Assembly (NCBI RefSeq): GCF_000717055.1 | Contig: NZ_JNXI01000009.1 | Location: 183,142-247,141 of the forward strand | DNA: 64,000 bases | Source of the DNA: Streptomyces iakyrus | GTDB lineage: Bacteria; Actinomycetota; Actinomycetes; Streptomycetales; Streptomycetaceae | Reading direction: 5' to 3' | Shown here: in pieces, positions 32,495 to 39,435 of the stretch | How the letters are laid out: every line of letters begins with the position of its first letter | Position numbering within the stretch: the stretch's first letter is position 1 | Notes under the pieces: model-generated | Database searches by the model: none | The model's input: the letters and a program-made list of their open reading frames with translations, nothing else | What the model was told of the DNA's origin: nothing | Program-made: the position numbers and the translations under genes

Positions 32495-33576
32495 ACAGGT
32501 CACGGCAGCTAGCTCTCTGCAAGGGCACAGCTGCCCTGGGGCTAACCCTGATCATGCTCGCAGTCACGCAACCGGCCTATGCGGACGAAAAGCCGGCCAA
32601 CGCTCAGGGCACCAACACAGAAGAGTCAGGCGGCAGCAACGAAAACGGTATCTACGCCGCCGCCCGCATCCAGTACTCCGGCTCCGTCGCCAAGGGCGGC
32701 GGCACCGGAAACGTAACGTCATCTGACATCAACTGGACACCGCCTCCCTGCTGGTACGCCCCTTACCTGGGCGCCAAGGACTTCAAGAAGGAGATGTCCA
32801 AGCACATCGACAGCCAGCTGAACACGCCTGGTATGGGCGGGACCGCGGGCGCGGCGCTCGGCGAGACCAAGCGCCACTACGAGGACGGCTTCGACATCCC
32901 CGGGAAACCCGGCTACAAGGACTACAACGTCGAGAACGACGGCAAGGGAATGTTCTGGGCCGGCGTCGAGAACCCCAACGAGCCGGACTACCTCAAGCGG
33001 ACCTCGTGCACCGATCTCCCCTTCTGGGTGGAGAACGGCGATGCGCCACCGCCCCAGTACGAGGAGGCCATCTCACCGGAGATACTCGCCGCTCTGGCCT
33101 ACCAGCACATGCAGCTGCCCGACACCAAGGTCACCCTCGCCCCCGAGGCCAACACCAAGGTGAACCTGCCGACCTGGGCCTGGCTCGACAAGGCCGTCTT
33201 CGACGAGGTCGAGGCGACGGCGGCTCTCAACGTCCCCGGCTTCAACATCCAGGCCACCACCACCGCCAGGCCGGTGTCCCTCAAGCTGGAGCCGGGCACC
33301 AAGGACGCCGAGACCTACCCGGCGTCCGGCGAGTGCGTCATCAACGCCGACGACTCCATCGGCGAGCCCTACGCCAAGGGGAAGGCCGACGAGACCCCGC
33401 CGTGCGGAATCAGGTACCTCCGCTCCTCCGGCGACAGCACGTACAAACTCCGGGCCACCATCACGTGGGACATCGACTGGACCGGCACCGGCGGCGCGGG
33501 CGGAGACCTTCCGAACGGCACCTTCGGCAACGAGCAAGCGATCACCGTCCAGGAGATCCAGGCCGTCAACCGGTGA
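32491..33576 (+). CDS. Secreted four-cysteine protein of cassette 2
   Basis: 361-residue paralog of 12022. Signal peptide (ALGLTLIMLAVTQPAYA), then the shared blocks NWTPPPCWYAPY, SCTDLPFW, SGECVIN and TPPCGIRYLR with four conserved cysteines, VNLPTWAWLDKAVFDEV, and the end VQEIQAVNR. It differs from 12022 mainly in the first 130 residues. GTG at 32491 overlaps the lipoprotein stop. Followed by a strong hairpin, so the lipoprotein and this gene form a two-gene unit. Confidence 0.8.
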   Translation: MNRSRQLALCKGTAALGLTLIMLAVTQPAYADEKPANAQGTNTEESGGSNENGIYAAARIQYSGSVAKGGGTGNVTSSDINWTPPPCWYAPYLGAKDFKKEMSKHIDSQLNTPGMGGTAGAALGETKRHYEDGFDIPGKPGYKDYNVENDGKGMFWAGVENPNEPDYLKRTSCTDLPFWVENGDAPPPQYEEAISPEILAALAYQHMQLPDTKVTLAPEANTKVNLPTWAWLDKAVFDEVEATAALNVPGFNIQATTTARPVSLKLEPGTKDAETYPASGECVINADDSIGEPYAKGKADETPPCGIRYLRSSGDSTYKLRATITWDIDWTGTGGAGGDLPNGTFGNEQAITVQEIQAVNR

Positions 33577-33656
33577 CTTTGGCCGCTACGCGAACGCCGA
33601 GACGGCATCACGAGGCCGGCACCGGCAGCCCCTGCGCTGCGGGGCGTATGAGCGGT

Positions 33657-33699
33657 AAGACGGCCGGAGAGGTGGAGCGAACGCCTCTGCGGCCGTCTT
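33657..33699 (+). terminator. Long hairpin after the cassette 2 lipoprotein pair
   Basis: AAGACGGCCG (33657-33666) pairs with CGGCCGTCTT (33690-33699), a perfect 10-bp stem, with inner AGAGG/CCTCT pairing extending it. Confidence 0.75.
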
Positions 33700-33923
33700 G
33701 CCCTGCTCCGCCCGGCGCCGGGCCGGCAGGCAACGTCGGCAGGTGGCTGCGCAACCGCACCTCAGGACTGATTTCATCGTGCAATCTTCGTGAAGAGCTC
33801 TGCACATCGCGGACCGCCCGCGCCATGAACTTTCACATACCCACCTTCGCAAGAGGTGCGCGCGACACATAAGCATTCCCACCCCCACCCCGACCCCCAT
33901 AAATCACCCATACTCCACCGAGA

Positions 33924-33962
33924 AGTTCGCGCTGGCGAACCGCGGAACTCAGCAGGTACCGT
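33924..33962 (+). promoter_or_regulatory. Duplicate promoter in front of the lipoprotein remnant
   Basis: AGTTCGCGCTGGCGAA (33924-33939) matches the block at 31741-31756 in 15 of 16 positions, and TACCGT (33957-33962) takes the place of the -10. Distances to the start codon (82 and 49 bp) are identical. Today it may drive the WXG100-like gene at 34191. Confidence 0.5.
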
Positions 33963-34005
33963 CGGCGTTACCTGGCAGACCTTTCTCGCTTCTCGGGGGA
34001 GTCAC

Positions 34006-34122
34006 TTGAAGCGTCGCCTTCCGTTCCGCACGCCGCCGCTGCGCATCACCCGTGCAGGCCCATTCAACGGACTCTACGGCCGCCGCATCAGCCACCGCAC
34101 GCTCACGGCCGCCACCCGCTGA
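34006..34122 (+). pseudogene. Remnant of a third lipoprotein gene (promoter, ribosome site, first codons)
   Basis: TTG at 34006 with GGGGGA upstream begins LKRRLPFRTPPLRI, which parallels the start of the lipoprotein at 31823 (VKRRPLPVAAAL), but the signal helix and lipobox are gone and the frame stops after 39 codons. Together with the duplicate promoter this marks a lost third copy of the lipoprotein gene. It leaves about 600 bp (33577-34190) with only a hairpin, a promoter and this remnant. Confidence 0.5.
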
Positions 34123-34190
34123 CCCGGCACAGGCGGGGTCCGCCGCCCCGCAGGCCGCGCCTTACCCACCCACAGAGACTGAGCGCCACC

Positions 34191-34490
34191 ATGAGCGATC
34201 TGCGCCTCGAAGACACCGTGTTCGAGCACTTGAAGAAGACCTTCTCCTCCATCAGCGACCGTATGGAGGACGCCCGCCGCGACCTTCGAGGAGCCGACTC
34301 CTCGGCTGTCGGCGAGAGCGGGCTCATCGAAGACGTCCAGGACTTCGCCGACGACTGGGGCTACGGCATCAAGCAACTCGGCAAGCACACCCACGGCGCA
34401 GTCAAGATGATCAACAAGATCGGCGAGACGTTCGACGGCCTCGATCTGGAGCTGGCTCAGTCACTCAAGGTCAAGAAGAAGGGCAAGTAA
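34191..34490 (+). CDS. WXG100-like small secreted protein of cassette 2
   Basis: 99 residues, two helices. The turn region reads EDVQDFADDWGYG, and the C-terminus ETFDGLDLELAQSL contains FxxLDxELA, matching the export signal of the other small proteins, then a basic tail KVKKKGK. ATG at 34191. It lies one base before the effector gene at 34492, as in esx-effector pairs. Confidence 0.75.
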   Translation: MSDLRLEDTVFEHLKKTFSSISDRMEDARRDLRGADSSAVGESGLIEDVQDFADDWGYGIKQLGKHTHGAVKMINKIGETFDGLDLELAQSLKVKKKGK

Positions 34491-34491
34491 C

Positions 34492-35697
34492 GTGGCCGGT
34501 CAGCGCACCGTTCCTCCCAACATCGGCTGGGATCCCACGCCCGGGAGCGTGGAGGACACCCAGCAACTCGCCAAAAGACTTGGCAAGTTGGCAGGCGAGC
34601 TTGGCACAGCCGTACGCGAGTTGGAGCGCATAGAGTGCGGAGCCTGGAAGGGCAAGACCGCCGTCGCCTTCACCGAGTACATCGGCCAGGACGTCACCCC
34701 ACTGATCCGAAAGAGCCACGAGTCCTTTGACAAGGCTTCGCGCGCACTGCATCGCTGGGCCAACGAGCTCCAGGACTTCCAGGACGAGACGGACCGCCTG
34801 GAGAAGAAGGCGGGAGAGAAACTCGACGCCAAGGCGGAAGCCAAGGAAGGCACTGAGGAATACGGCAAGGCCTCTGGCGATGTCACCGGCCTCATTCAGA
34901 AGGTCCATGAACTGGAGGACCGTTACAAGCAGGCCGCGGCGAAGATCAGCAAGGAACTGGACAAGGCCGCCGACATCGCCCCCGACGAGCCGGGCTTCTG
35001 GGAGAAGCTGGGCACGGGCATTGCAAACGCCTGGGACGCCACCGGCGACTGGCTCAAGGAGCACGCCGACCTGATCAAGGCGATCGGTGACGTGCTCAGC
35101 GACATCACAGCCGTCCTCGGGCTGCTTGCCATCGTCACGCTTCCCTTCCCGCCCCTCGCCGCCATCTTCGGCACTGCCGCGCTCATCGGCGCGGGCCTCA
35201 CGCTGGCTACGCATGGGGTGGCCAAAGCAGCCGGAGCGGACGTGAGTTGGGCTCAACTCGGGCTGGATGCGGTGGGCCTGCTGCCGGGAATCGGCATGTT
35301 CGGCAAGGGAATCAAGGTGGTCGGTGCGGGCAAGGCTGCGTTGACGGCAGAGAGGCTCGGTACGGGCTTCAGTGCCACCAAGCTCGGCAGTTCACGGGTG
35401 CTGATGTCCTTCGGTAAGGAATCCGCAGACATCGTCGGAGGGTTCGGGAAGGCCGGCTTGGTAAAGATCGGCGGTATGTCCGACGATGTCTTCGAAGTTG
35501 CGCACGGGAGCAGCGGCTTGATGTCTCGTATGGGGGGCCTCTCTTACGCGGGCTACCATCAAGGACAGCTGATCGGTTCCAAGGGAGCCAATCTGATTCC
35601 CGGCGTGAACATCAACCCCTTCGGGGCGGGCGGTATAGCCCTCGATGCGGGCCTCAAGATCGCCCCCAAGATCTACGGCCACGTGGCGGGCGACTAG
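34492..35697 (+). CDS. WXG-domain large protein, putative type VII effector (cassette 2)
   Basis: 401 residues. N-terminal domain (1-110) with DPTPGSVEDTQQLAKRLGKL and GAWKGKTAVAFTEY (W-x-G), shared with 13914 and 39436; a coiled-coil (110-165); then a hydrophobic region with FWEKLGTGIANAWDATGDW and several Gly-rich helices (residues about 205-290) also seen in 39436; and a unique C-terminus (GGMSDDVFEVAHGSSGLMSR, ending IYGHVAGD). No known toxin motif. GTG at 34492 starts one base after the stop of the small protein. Likely a secreted or membrane-inserting effector; activity unknown. Confidence 0.72.
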   Translation: MAGQRTVPPNIGWDPTPGSVEDTQQLAKRLGKLAGELGTAVRELERIECGAWKGKTAVAFTEYIGQDVTPLIRKSHESFDKASRALHRWANELQDFQDETDRLEKKAGEKLDAKAEAKEGTEEYGKASGDVTGLIQKVHELEDRYKQAAAKISKELDKAADIAPDEPGFWEKLGTGIANAWDATGDWLKEHADLIKAIGDVLSDITAVLGLLAIVTLPFPPLAAIFGTAALIGAGLTLATHGVAKAAGADVSWAQLGLDAVGLLPGIGMFGKGIKVVGAGKAALTAERLGTGFSATKLGSSRVLMSFGKESADIVGGFGKAGLVKIGGMSDDVFEVAHGSSGLMSRMGGLSYAGYHQGQLIGSKGANLIPGVNINPFGAGGIALDAGLKIAPKIYGHVAGD

Positions 35698-35749
35698 CCC
35701 GAGGTTGCGCCATGGCACCCAAGATGGCCGCGAAAGGAAGTGTGAGGAC

Positions 35750-36664
35750 ATGAGCGTGTGGTGGCCCAGCTCGGGAGAGACTTTCATCGCCCGTGCTCCG
35801 CTGACTTTCGCCACGGGCGCGGCCACTCGGGTCAAGGGAATGCGTTGGTTTCGCGACAGCGAGCGCAACGACATCCAGAACGAACTAGACGGCTGGCCCG
35901 AAGGACCGTCATACACCGCCCGTTCTTCGGGGAGCACCGCCGGCCGGAACACCGTGAAGGGCGCCGCCATGGCGGCCGGTGTGGCTGTCATGGGCCTCCT
36001 GTCGTCCCAGTCGGGCAGTGTCGGCCCAGGCCGTTCAGACAAGGGCTCGGACACCTCGCACGACCGACCTGACGAGGTCGAGGATTTCCCGGTCATGTGG
36101 GCCGCTCGGGGCTCCACCGCACGCACTCTGCCTTGGCAGTTGGACCCCTCGCGCTCCCCTCAGGACGAGTACCGCACACACGCGATCGTCACCGACCAGC
36201 GGCTCGTGATCGTGGGTTTCCCATATTTCAAGGGGGACGAGAGGCGCATCTCCGACGAGTTCCTCTGGGAGACACCTCGGTCCGGCATCGAAGGGGTCGA
36301 GCTCCGGGATTTCAAGCTCGGCAACGACGCAAAGATCGCATTCACTGACGGTTCCTGGTGCAGAGTTAGCAGCATCAAACGGGAGAGGCTCACTCGTTAC
36401 CTGATCGAACCTGTCGACTTCATCCCGCTGACATCGCTGACGCAGGCGCAACGCAACACCGCTGAGAGGTTTGCAGCAGCTCAGGCACCGGATGCCCAGC
36501 CGCCTTTGGTCAAGCGGAACCCATGTGGATGTTTTCGGGTCGAAGTCGTGGCACCGAGCACCGTTCATGCTTCCTTCGGTCACTCCGGGCTGAACACGGT
36601 AATGGACCTGAACGGCACGGAACTCGGTCTGACGGAATACCACCAAGAAGACTTCCTGACCTAA
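35750..36664 (+). CDS. PH-like membrane-associated protein, cassette 2
   Basis: 304 residues, homolog of 13116. Shared: MRWFRDSERNDIQNELDGWP, a hydrophobic Gly/Ala segment (AAMAAGVAVMGLLS), EDFPVMWAARGSTARTLPWQ, FLWETPRSGIEGVELRDFK and AFTDGSWCRVSS. It has an extra 75-residue C-terminal extension with PCGCFRVEVVAPSTVH. ATG at 35750 follows GTGAGG. Function unknown; conserved between cassettes, so probably part of the machinery rather than of one toxin. Confidence 0.7.
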   Translation: MSVWWPSSGETFIARAPLTFATGAATRVKGMRWFRDSERNDIQNELDGWPEGPSYTARSSGSTAGRNTVKGAAMAAGVAVMGLLSSQSGSVGPGRSDKGSDTSHDRPDEVEDFPVMWAARGSTARTLPWQLDPSRSPQDEYRTHAIVTDQRLVIVGFPYFKGDERRISDEFLWETPRSGIEGVELRDFKLGNDAKIAFTDGSWCRVSSIKRERLTRYLIEPVDFIPLTSLTQAQRNTAERFAAAQAPDAQPPLVKRNPCGCFRVEVVAPSTVHASFGHSGLNTVMDLNGTELGLTEYHQEDFLT

Positions 36665-36705
36665 CACTCAGGCCCTGCACTCGACCGGAACGGCACACTA
36701 CCTCC

Positions 36706-37455
36706 ATGATCCCAGCCGCTGACTCCGCGAACGCCCAGCACGTCAGTGCTGCTGACGGGAACATCCCGCCCCTCTGGTTCCTCGCCCCCGAGGGCTTCTT
36801 CGCACTGCCCATCGCCGCCACCCCGGAGGAGCGCAGCGAACGCGCCCTCTCCTTCGTCCGAGAGCTGTACTCCCGGGGCGATGAGACCATCTGGGAACCT
36901 GCCGCCCCCTATTACGCGGCGATTGCCGAACTCATGGGAGACACCGGTGTCTCCTATGCGGCCATGGGCTTGTTCTCCACGGCTGACGAAAGCGAAGTGC
37001 CAGAGGGACAGGTAATCAGGCACGAACCTGCCGAGGGCATCGCCCAATGCGCCTTCACCGTCGCCATCGCCCCCACGGACCAGGCCGGCATCGACACCGA
37101 TGTCGTCGCCCAGGGCATCCTCGCGACCCACTCCAGCGACCCGTACAACGACGCCATCTGGCTCGATCTGCCGTGCGGCCCGGCGGTGTCCTGCGTCAGC
37201 TTGCGCGAATACGACCTCGGCCCGGAAGCATCCGCCGACGGCGAGGCCACGAAACTCCTCACGGGCCAGATCCAGGTTTACGTGCCCTTCCCGACCGGCC
37301 CCTTCACAGCGATCTTCACGCTTTACACGGCCTCGATGGACCACTGGACCGACATTTACCGCTTGTTGTCGGCCGTCCTGCAGACCGTTTCCTTCGTCGA
37401 ACCGACCGAAGCTTGGGCCGAGGAACGGTCACAGGGCCTGCCCGGAGAGGCATGA
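36706..37455 (+). CDS. Accessory (possible chaperone/adaptor) protein of cassette 2
   Basis: 249 residues, most diverged member of the family at 15126, 38184 and 38785. It keeps 'LAPEGFFALPIAATPEERSE', a helix with PYYAAIAELMGDTGVSYAAM, a central strand AQCAFTVAIAP and the closing ILTLYTAS-like strand plus helix (DIYRLLSAVLQTVSFVEP). ATG at 36706. Stop overlaps the ATG of a short downstream frame (ATGA). Mog1/PsbP-like fold is an inference from strand order. Confidence 0.62.
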   Translation: MIPAADSANAQHVSAADGNIPPLWFLAPEGFFALPIAATPEERSERALSFVRELYSRGDETIWEPAAPYYAAIAELMGDTGVSYAAMGLFSTADESEVPEGQVIRHEPAEGIAQCAFTVAIAPTDQAGIDTDVVAQGILATHSSDPYNDAIWLDLPCGPAVSCVSLREYDLGPEASADGEATKLLTGQIQVYVPFPTGPFTAIFTLYTASMDHWTDIYRLLSAVLQTVSFVEPTEAWAEERSQGLPGEA

Positions 37456-37670
37456 CCACTCCGGCAGCACTCTCCGACGTTGCTATGAGAATTGCGCCGG
37501 AGCACTGGTATGGAACTGCCCATGACCTGTTTGCATTCCGCCTCACCCTCTGCGCGCCGCGCGGCTCTTCCCCTTGCCCTTCTTTCGAAGTCTCCGCAGT
37601 CGTTCCAGCTCCCGCGCCGCTTCTACCTCGGACCGAGCGCTGGCCCAACGCCAGAAAAGCCAGCCCATGA
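37452..37670 (+). pseudogene. Short truncated reading frame at the cassette 2 / cassette 3 junction
   Basis: ATGA-coupled to 36706. The first 30 residues (TTPAALSDVAMRIAPEHW, then YGTAHDLFAFRLT) look like real protein, after which the frame runs antisense into the membrane protein gene at 37543 and turns into Pro/Arg-rich nonsense. It appears to be a gene cut where two oppositely oriented cassettes meet. Confidence 0.4.
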
Positions 37671-38112
37671 CGCCGATGCCGAGCGCATAGGCGAGGAATG
37701 CGCTCCCAGTACCGGGGATGTACTCACAGCTGGCTGAGCGGCAGTTCTTGCCGGGCAGTCCACTCAGCAGATAGAAGAGCGGCCCGAATGCCACTGTGCA
37801 ACAAGCCGCAGTGCCCGCCGCTCGCAGCCTCTGCATCCGACGGGTCTCCCCTGCCCGACTCAACGCGCAGCGCAGACCGCCCGTCGCCCCGACTACAGTG
37901 ATCAGCCCGAGAACGCCGCCGACCGCCCAAGAGCCTCCGGGCAGGTCGACCAACACAGGGACCGTTTCACGAGCGAACCGCTTCCACAGTCCCATGAACA
38001 GCAGAATGGCGCCCACCCCGACGACCAGGCAGAGAACCCCGACGACGATTCCCACACCATCCGGCGCCCGGAGCCGATTGTCGGCAGCCGTAGCGTCAGC
38101 TTGTCGCTCCAC
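37543..38112 (-). CDS. Membrane protein of cassette 3
   Basis: 189 residues with four hydrophobic segments: VGIVVGVLCLVVGVGAILLFM, GSWAVGGVLGLITVVGATGG, AGTAACCTVAFGPLFYLLSG and AFLAYALGIGVMGWLFWRW. Two outside cysteines (CRSASC) and a basic C-terminal tail (RLRRLRKKGKGKSRAARRG). GTG at 38112 with GGAAGGGA upstream. Last gene of cassette 3, 71 bp after the accessory gene. Could be an immunity protein for the hydrophobic effector at 39436, by position and topology only. Confidence 0.65.
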   Translation of the reverse strand: MERQADATAADNRLRAPDGVGIVVGVLCLVVGVGAILLFMGLWKRFARETVPVLVDLPGGSWAVGGVLGLITVVGATGGLRCALSRAGETRRMQRLRAAGTAACCTVAFGPLFYLLSGLPGKNCRSASCEYIPGTGSAFLAYALGIGVMGWLFWRWASARSEVEAARELERLRRLRKKGKGKSRAARRG

Positions 38113-38183
38113 CCGTCGTCCCTTCCTCGACGGGGCAGGCACCCGCCGCAACTCGCCCTCGGAGTCTGGTCTTCACTGCCACG

Positions 38184-38792
38184 TCACGTCCAGTGCAACG
38201 TGTCCGCCACCGCGTCGAAGAGCCCGACCATCTGACGCGCCAGCGGATCCAGGGGCGTAGAGAACGACAGGATCAGCCACTCATCAGTCGCCGGGACAGG
38301 AACGTAATACTTCACCGTGGTCGTTGGGAGTTCGTTCCCCAGTTGCGTGGTGGGAGAAGCCGCTTCGGAGCGGAACTCGCGGACCGCACCGCCAGCGACG
38401 GGGAGTTTGACCACGGCAGTTTCCGCCCCACGCCGGCCAAGCACGTCAGCGAACGTGTGCACGTCGGAGGATGAGGGCATGGTTCCAGGCGCGGCAAAGC
38501 TCACCAAGAGCGATGACGAAAGCGGCAGAGGCCCGATCCGCAGGGTCGACAGGTACAACTCGATACCGCCGGCCTGATACGCGTCTTTCGCTGTCTTCTG
38601 CAACTCACGCATCATCTGCTCCTTGAGCAGAGGAGCGTTGTCGACACCATGGAACTGCTGTTCCGCCAGCGCGATGATGCTGCGGTCACGGTGTTCCGGG
38701 TCCAACGACAGCTTGAACCAGCCGTCGGGGACGATCAGATTGTAGTCTTTCGGCGGCGTCGTGGCGTCCTCGTCTTCCCAGGGCTCAGGCAT
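38184..38792 (-). CDS. Accessory (possible chaperone/adaptor) protein of cassette 3
   Basis: 202 residues, clear relative of 15126: YNLIVPDGWFKLSLDPEHRD, MRELQKTAKDAYQAGGIELY, LPLSSSLLVSFA and the C-terminal LSFSTPLDPLARQMVGLFDA. ATG at 38792 overlaps the end of 38785 by 8 bp, so translation is coupled. The family occurs once in cassettes 1 and 2 and twice here. Cytoplasmic, no signal peptide. Confidence 0.68.
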   Translation of the reverse strand: MPEPWEDEDATTPPKDYNLIVPDGWFKLSLDPEHRDRSIIALAEQQFHGVDNAPLLKEQMMRELQKTAKDAYQAGGIELYLSTLRIGPLPLSSSLLVSFAAPGTMPSSSDVHTFADVLGRRGAETAVVKLPVAGGAVREFRSEAASPTTQLGNELPTTTVKYYVPVPATDEWLILSFSTPLDPLARQMVGLFDAVADTLHWT

Positions 38793-39426
38793 CAGGGCTG
38801 CCCGCCTCCGGAATCGGGTTGCCCTCCGCGTCGAGCGGCACGAAGCGCAGCGTCGGAATCAGCGCATCGACTTCCTCTGTGAGTTGATCGCTGTGTTCCA
38901 TGGCGCCCCAGTTCATCGTCGCCAGGAGCACGTCTGAGGTCTCGGGCACCAAAAGGGCATACGAAACGGCTTCAGTGAGCTTCTTGCCGAACCCCAGCAC
39001 CCCCTTGGACTGGTACATGGCCTGCAGCCGAACTGCCGATCCGACGGGCAGCTCGACCCTGCTGACCTGCGGTTCCCCGACGATCTCCTTGTGGCCCCGC
39101 AGCATGTTCTCGACCTCGTCCAGAGAGAGAGTGGTTTCGTCCTCGCCGAAAATCTGGACGTCGAACGTGGCGTAGTGTGCTCCGCCTGCGGCGAAGAACG
39201 CGGCGGCGAGAACCGCGTGATTCTTTTCGGCGGCTCGAGCAAGGTGAATGAGGTCCTTCTCGATGGACTCCTTCGAGGCCACGAGATCCAGTGGGTTGAA
39301 GGACTCAACGACTTCCCGCGCCCAGGCGGACTTCTCTGCGGAGTCGAGTCCGGCACCGGCTGTCAGGTCGACCCAACCGTCAGAAAAATGCAGCCGACAG
39401 GTCCAGTCGTCAATTTCAACTGTCAT
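38785..39426 (-). CDS. Second accessory protein of cassette 3
   Basis: 213 residues, diverged member of the same family: LHFSDGWVDLTAGAG near the start, KDLIHLARAAEKNHAVLAAA as the helix, VELPVGSAVRLQ and a closing LATMNWGAMEHSDQLTEEVD, ending LRFVP. ATG at 39426, 9 bp after the effector gene stop. Placing directly behind the effector supports a chaperone or adaptor role. Confidence 0.63.
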   Translation of the reverse strand: MTVEIDDWTCRLHFSDGWVDLTAGAGLDSAEKSAWAREVVESFNPLDLVASKESIEKDLIHLARAAEKNHAVLAAAFFAAGGAHYATFDVQIFGEDETTLSLDEVENMLRGHKEIVGEPQVSRVELPVGSAVRLQAMYQSKGVLGFGKKLTEAVSYALLVPETSDVLLATMNWGAMEHSDQLTEEVDALIPTLRFVPLDAEGNPIPEAGSPDA

Positions 39427-39435
39427 GTCGATCTC

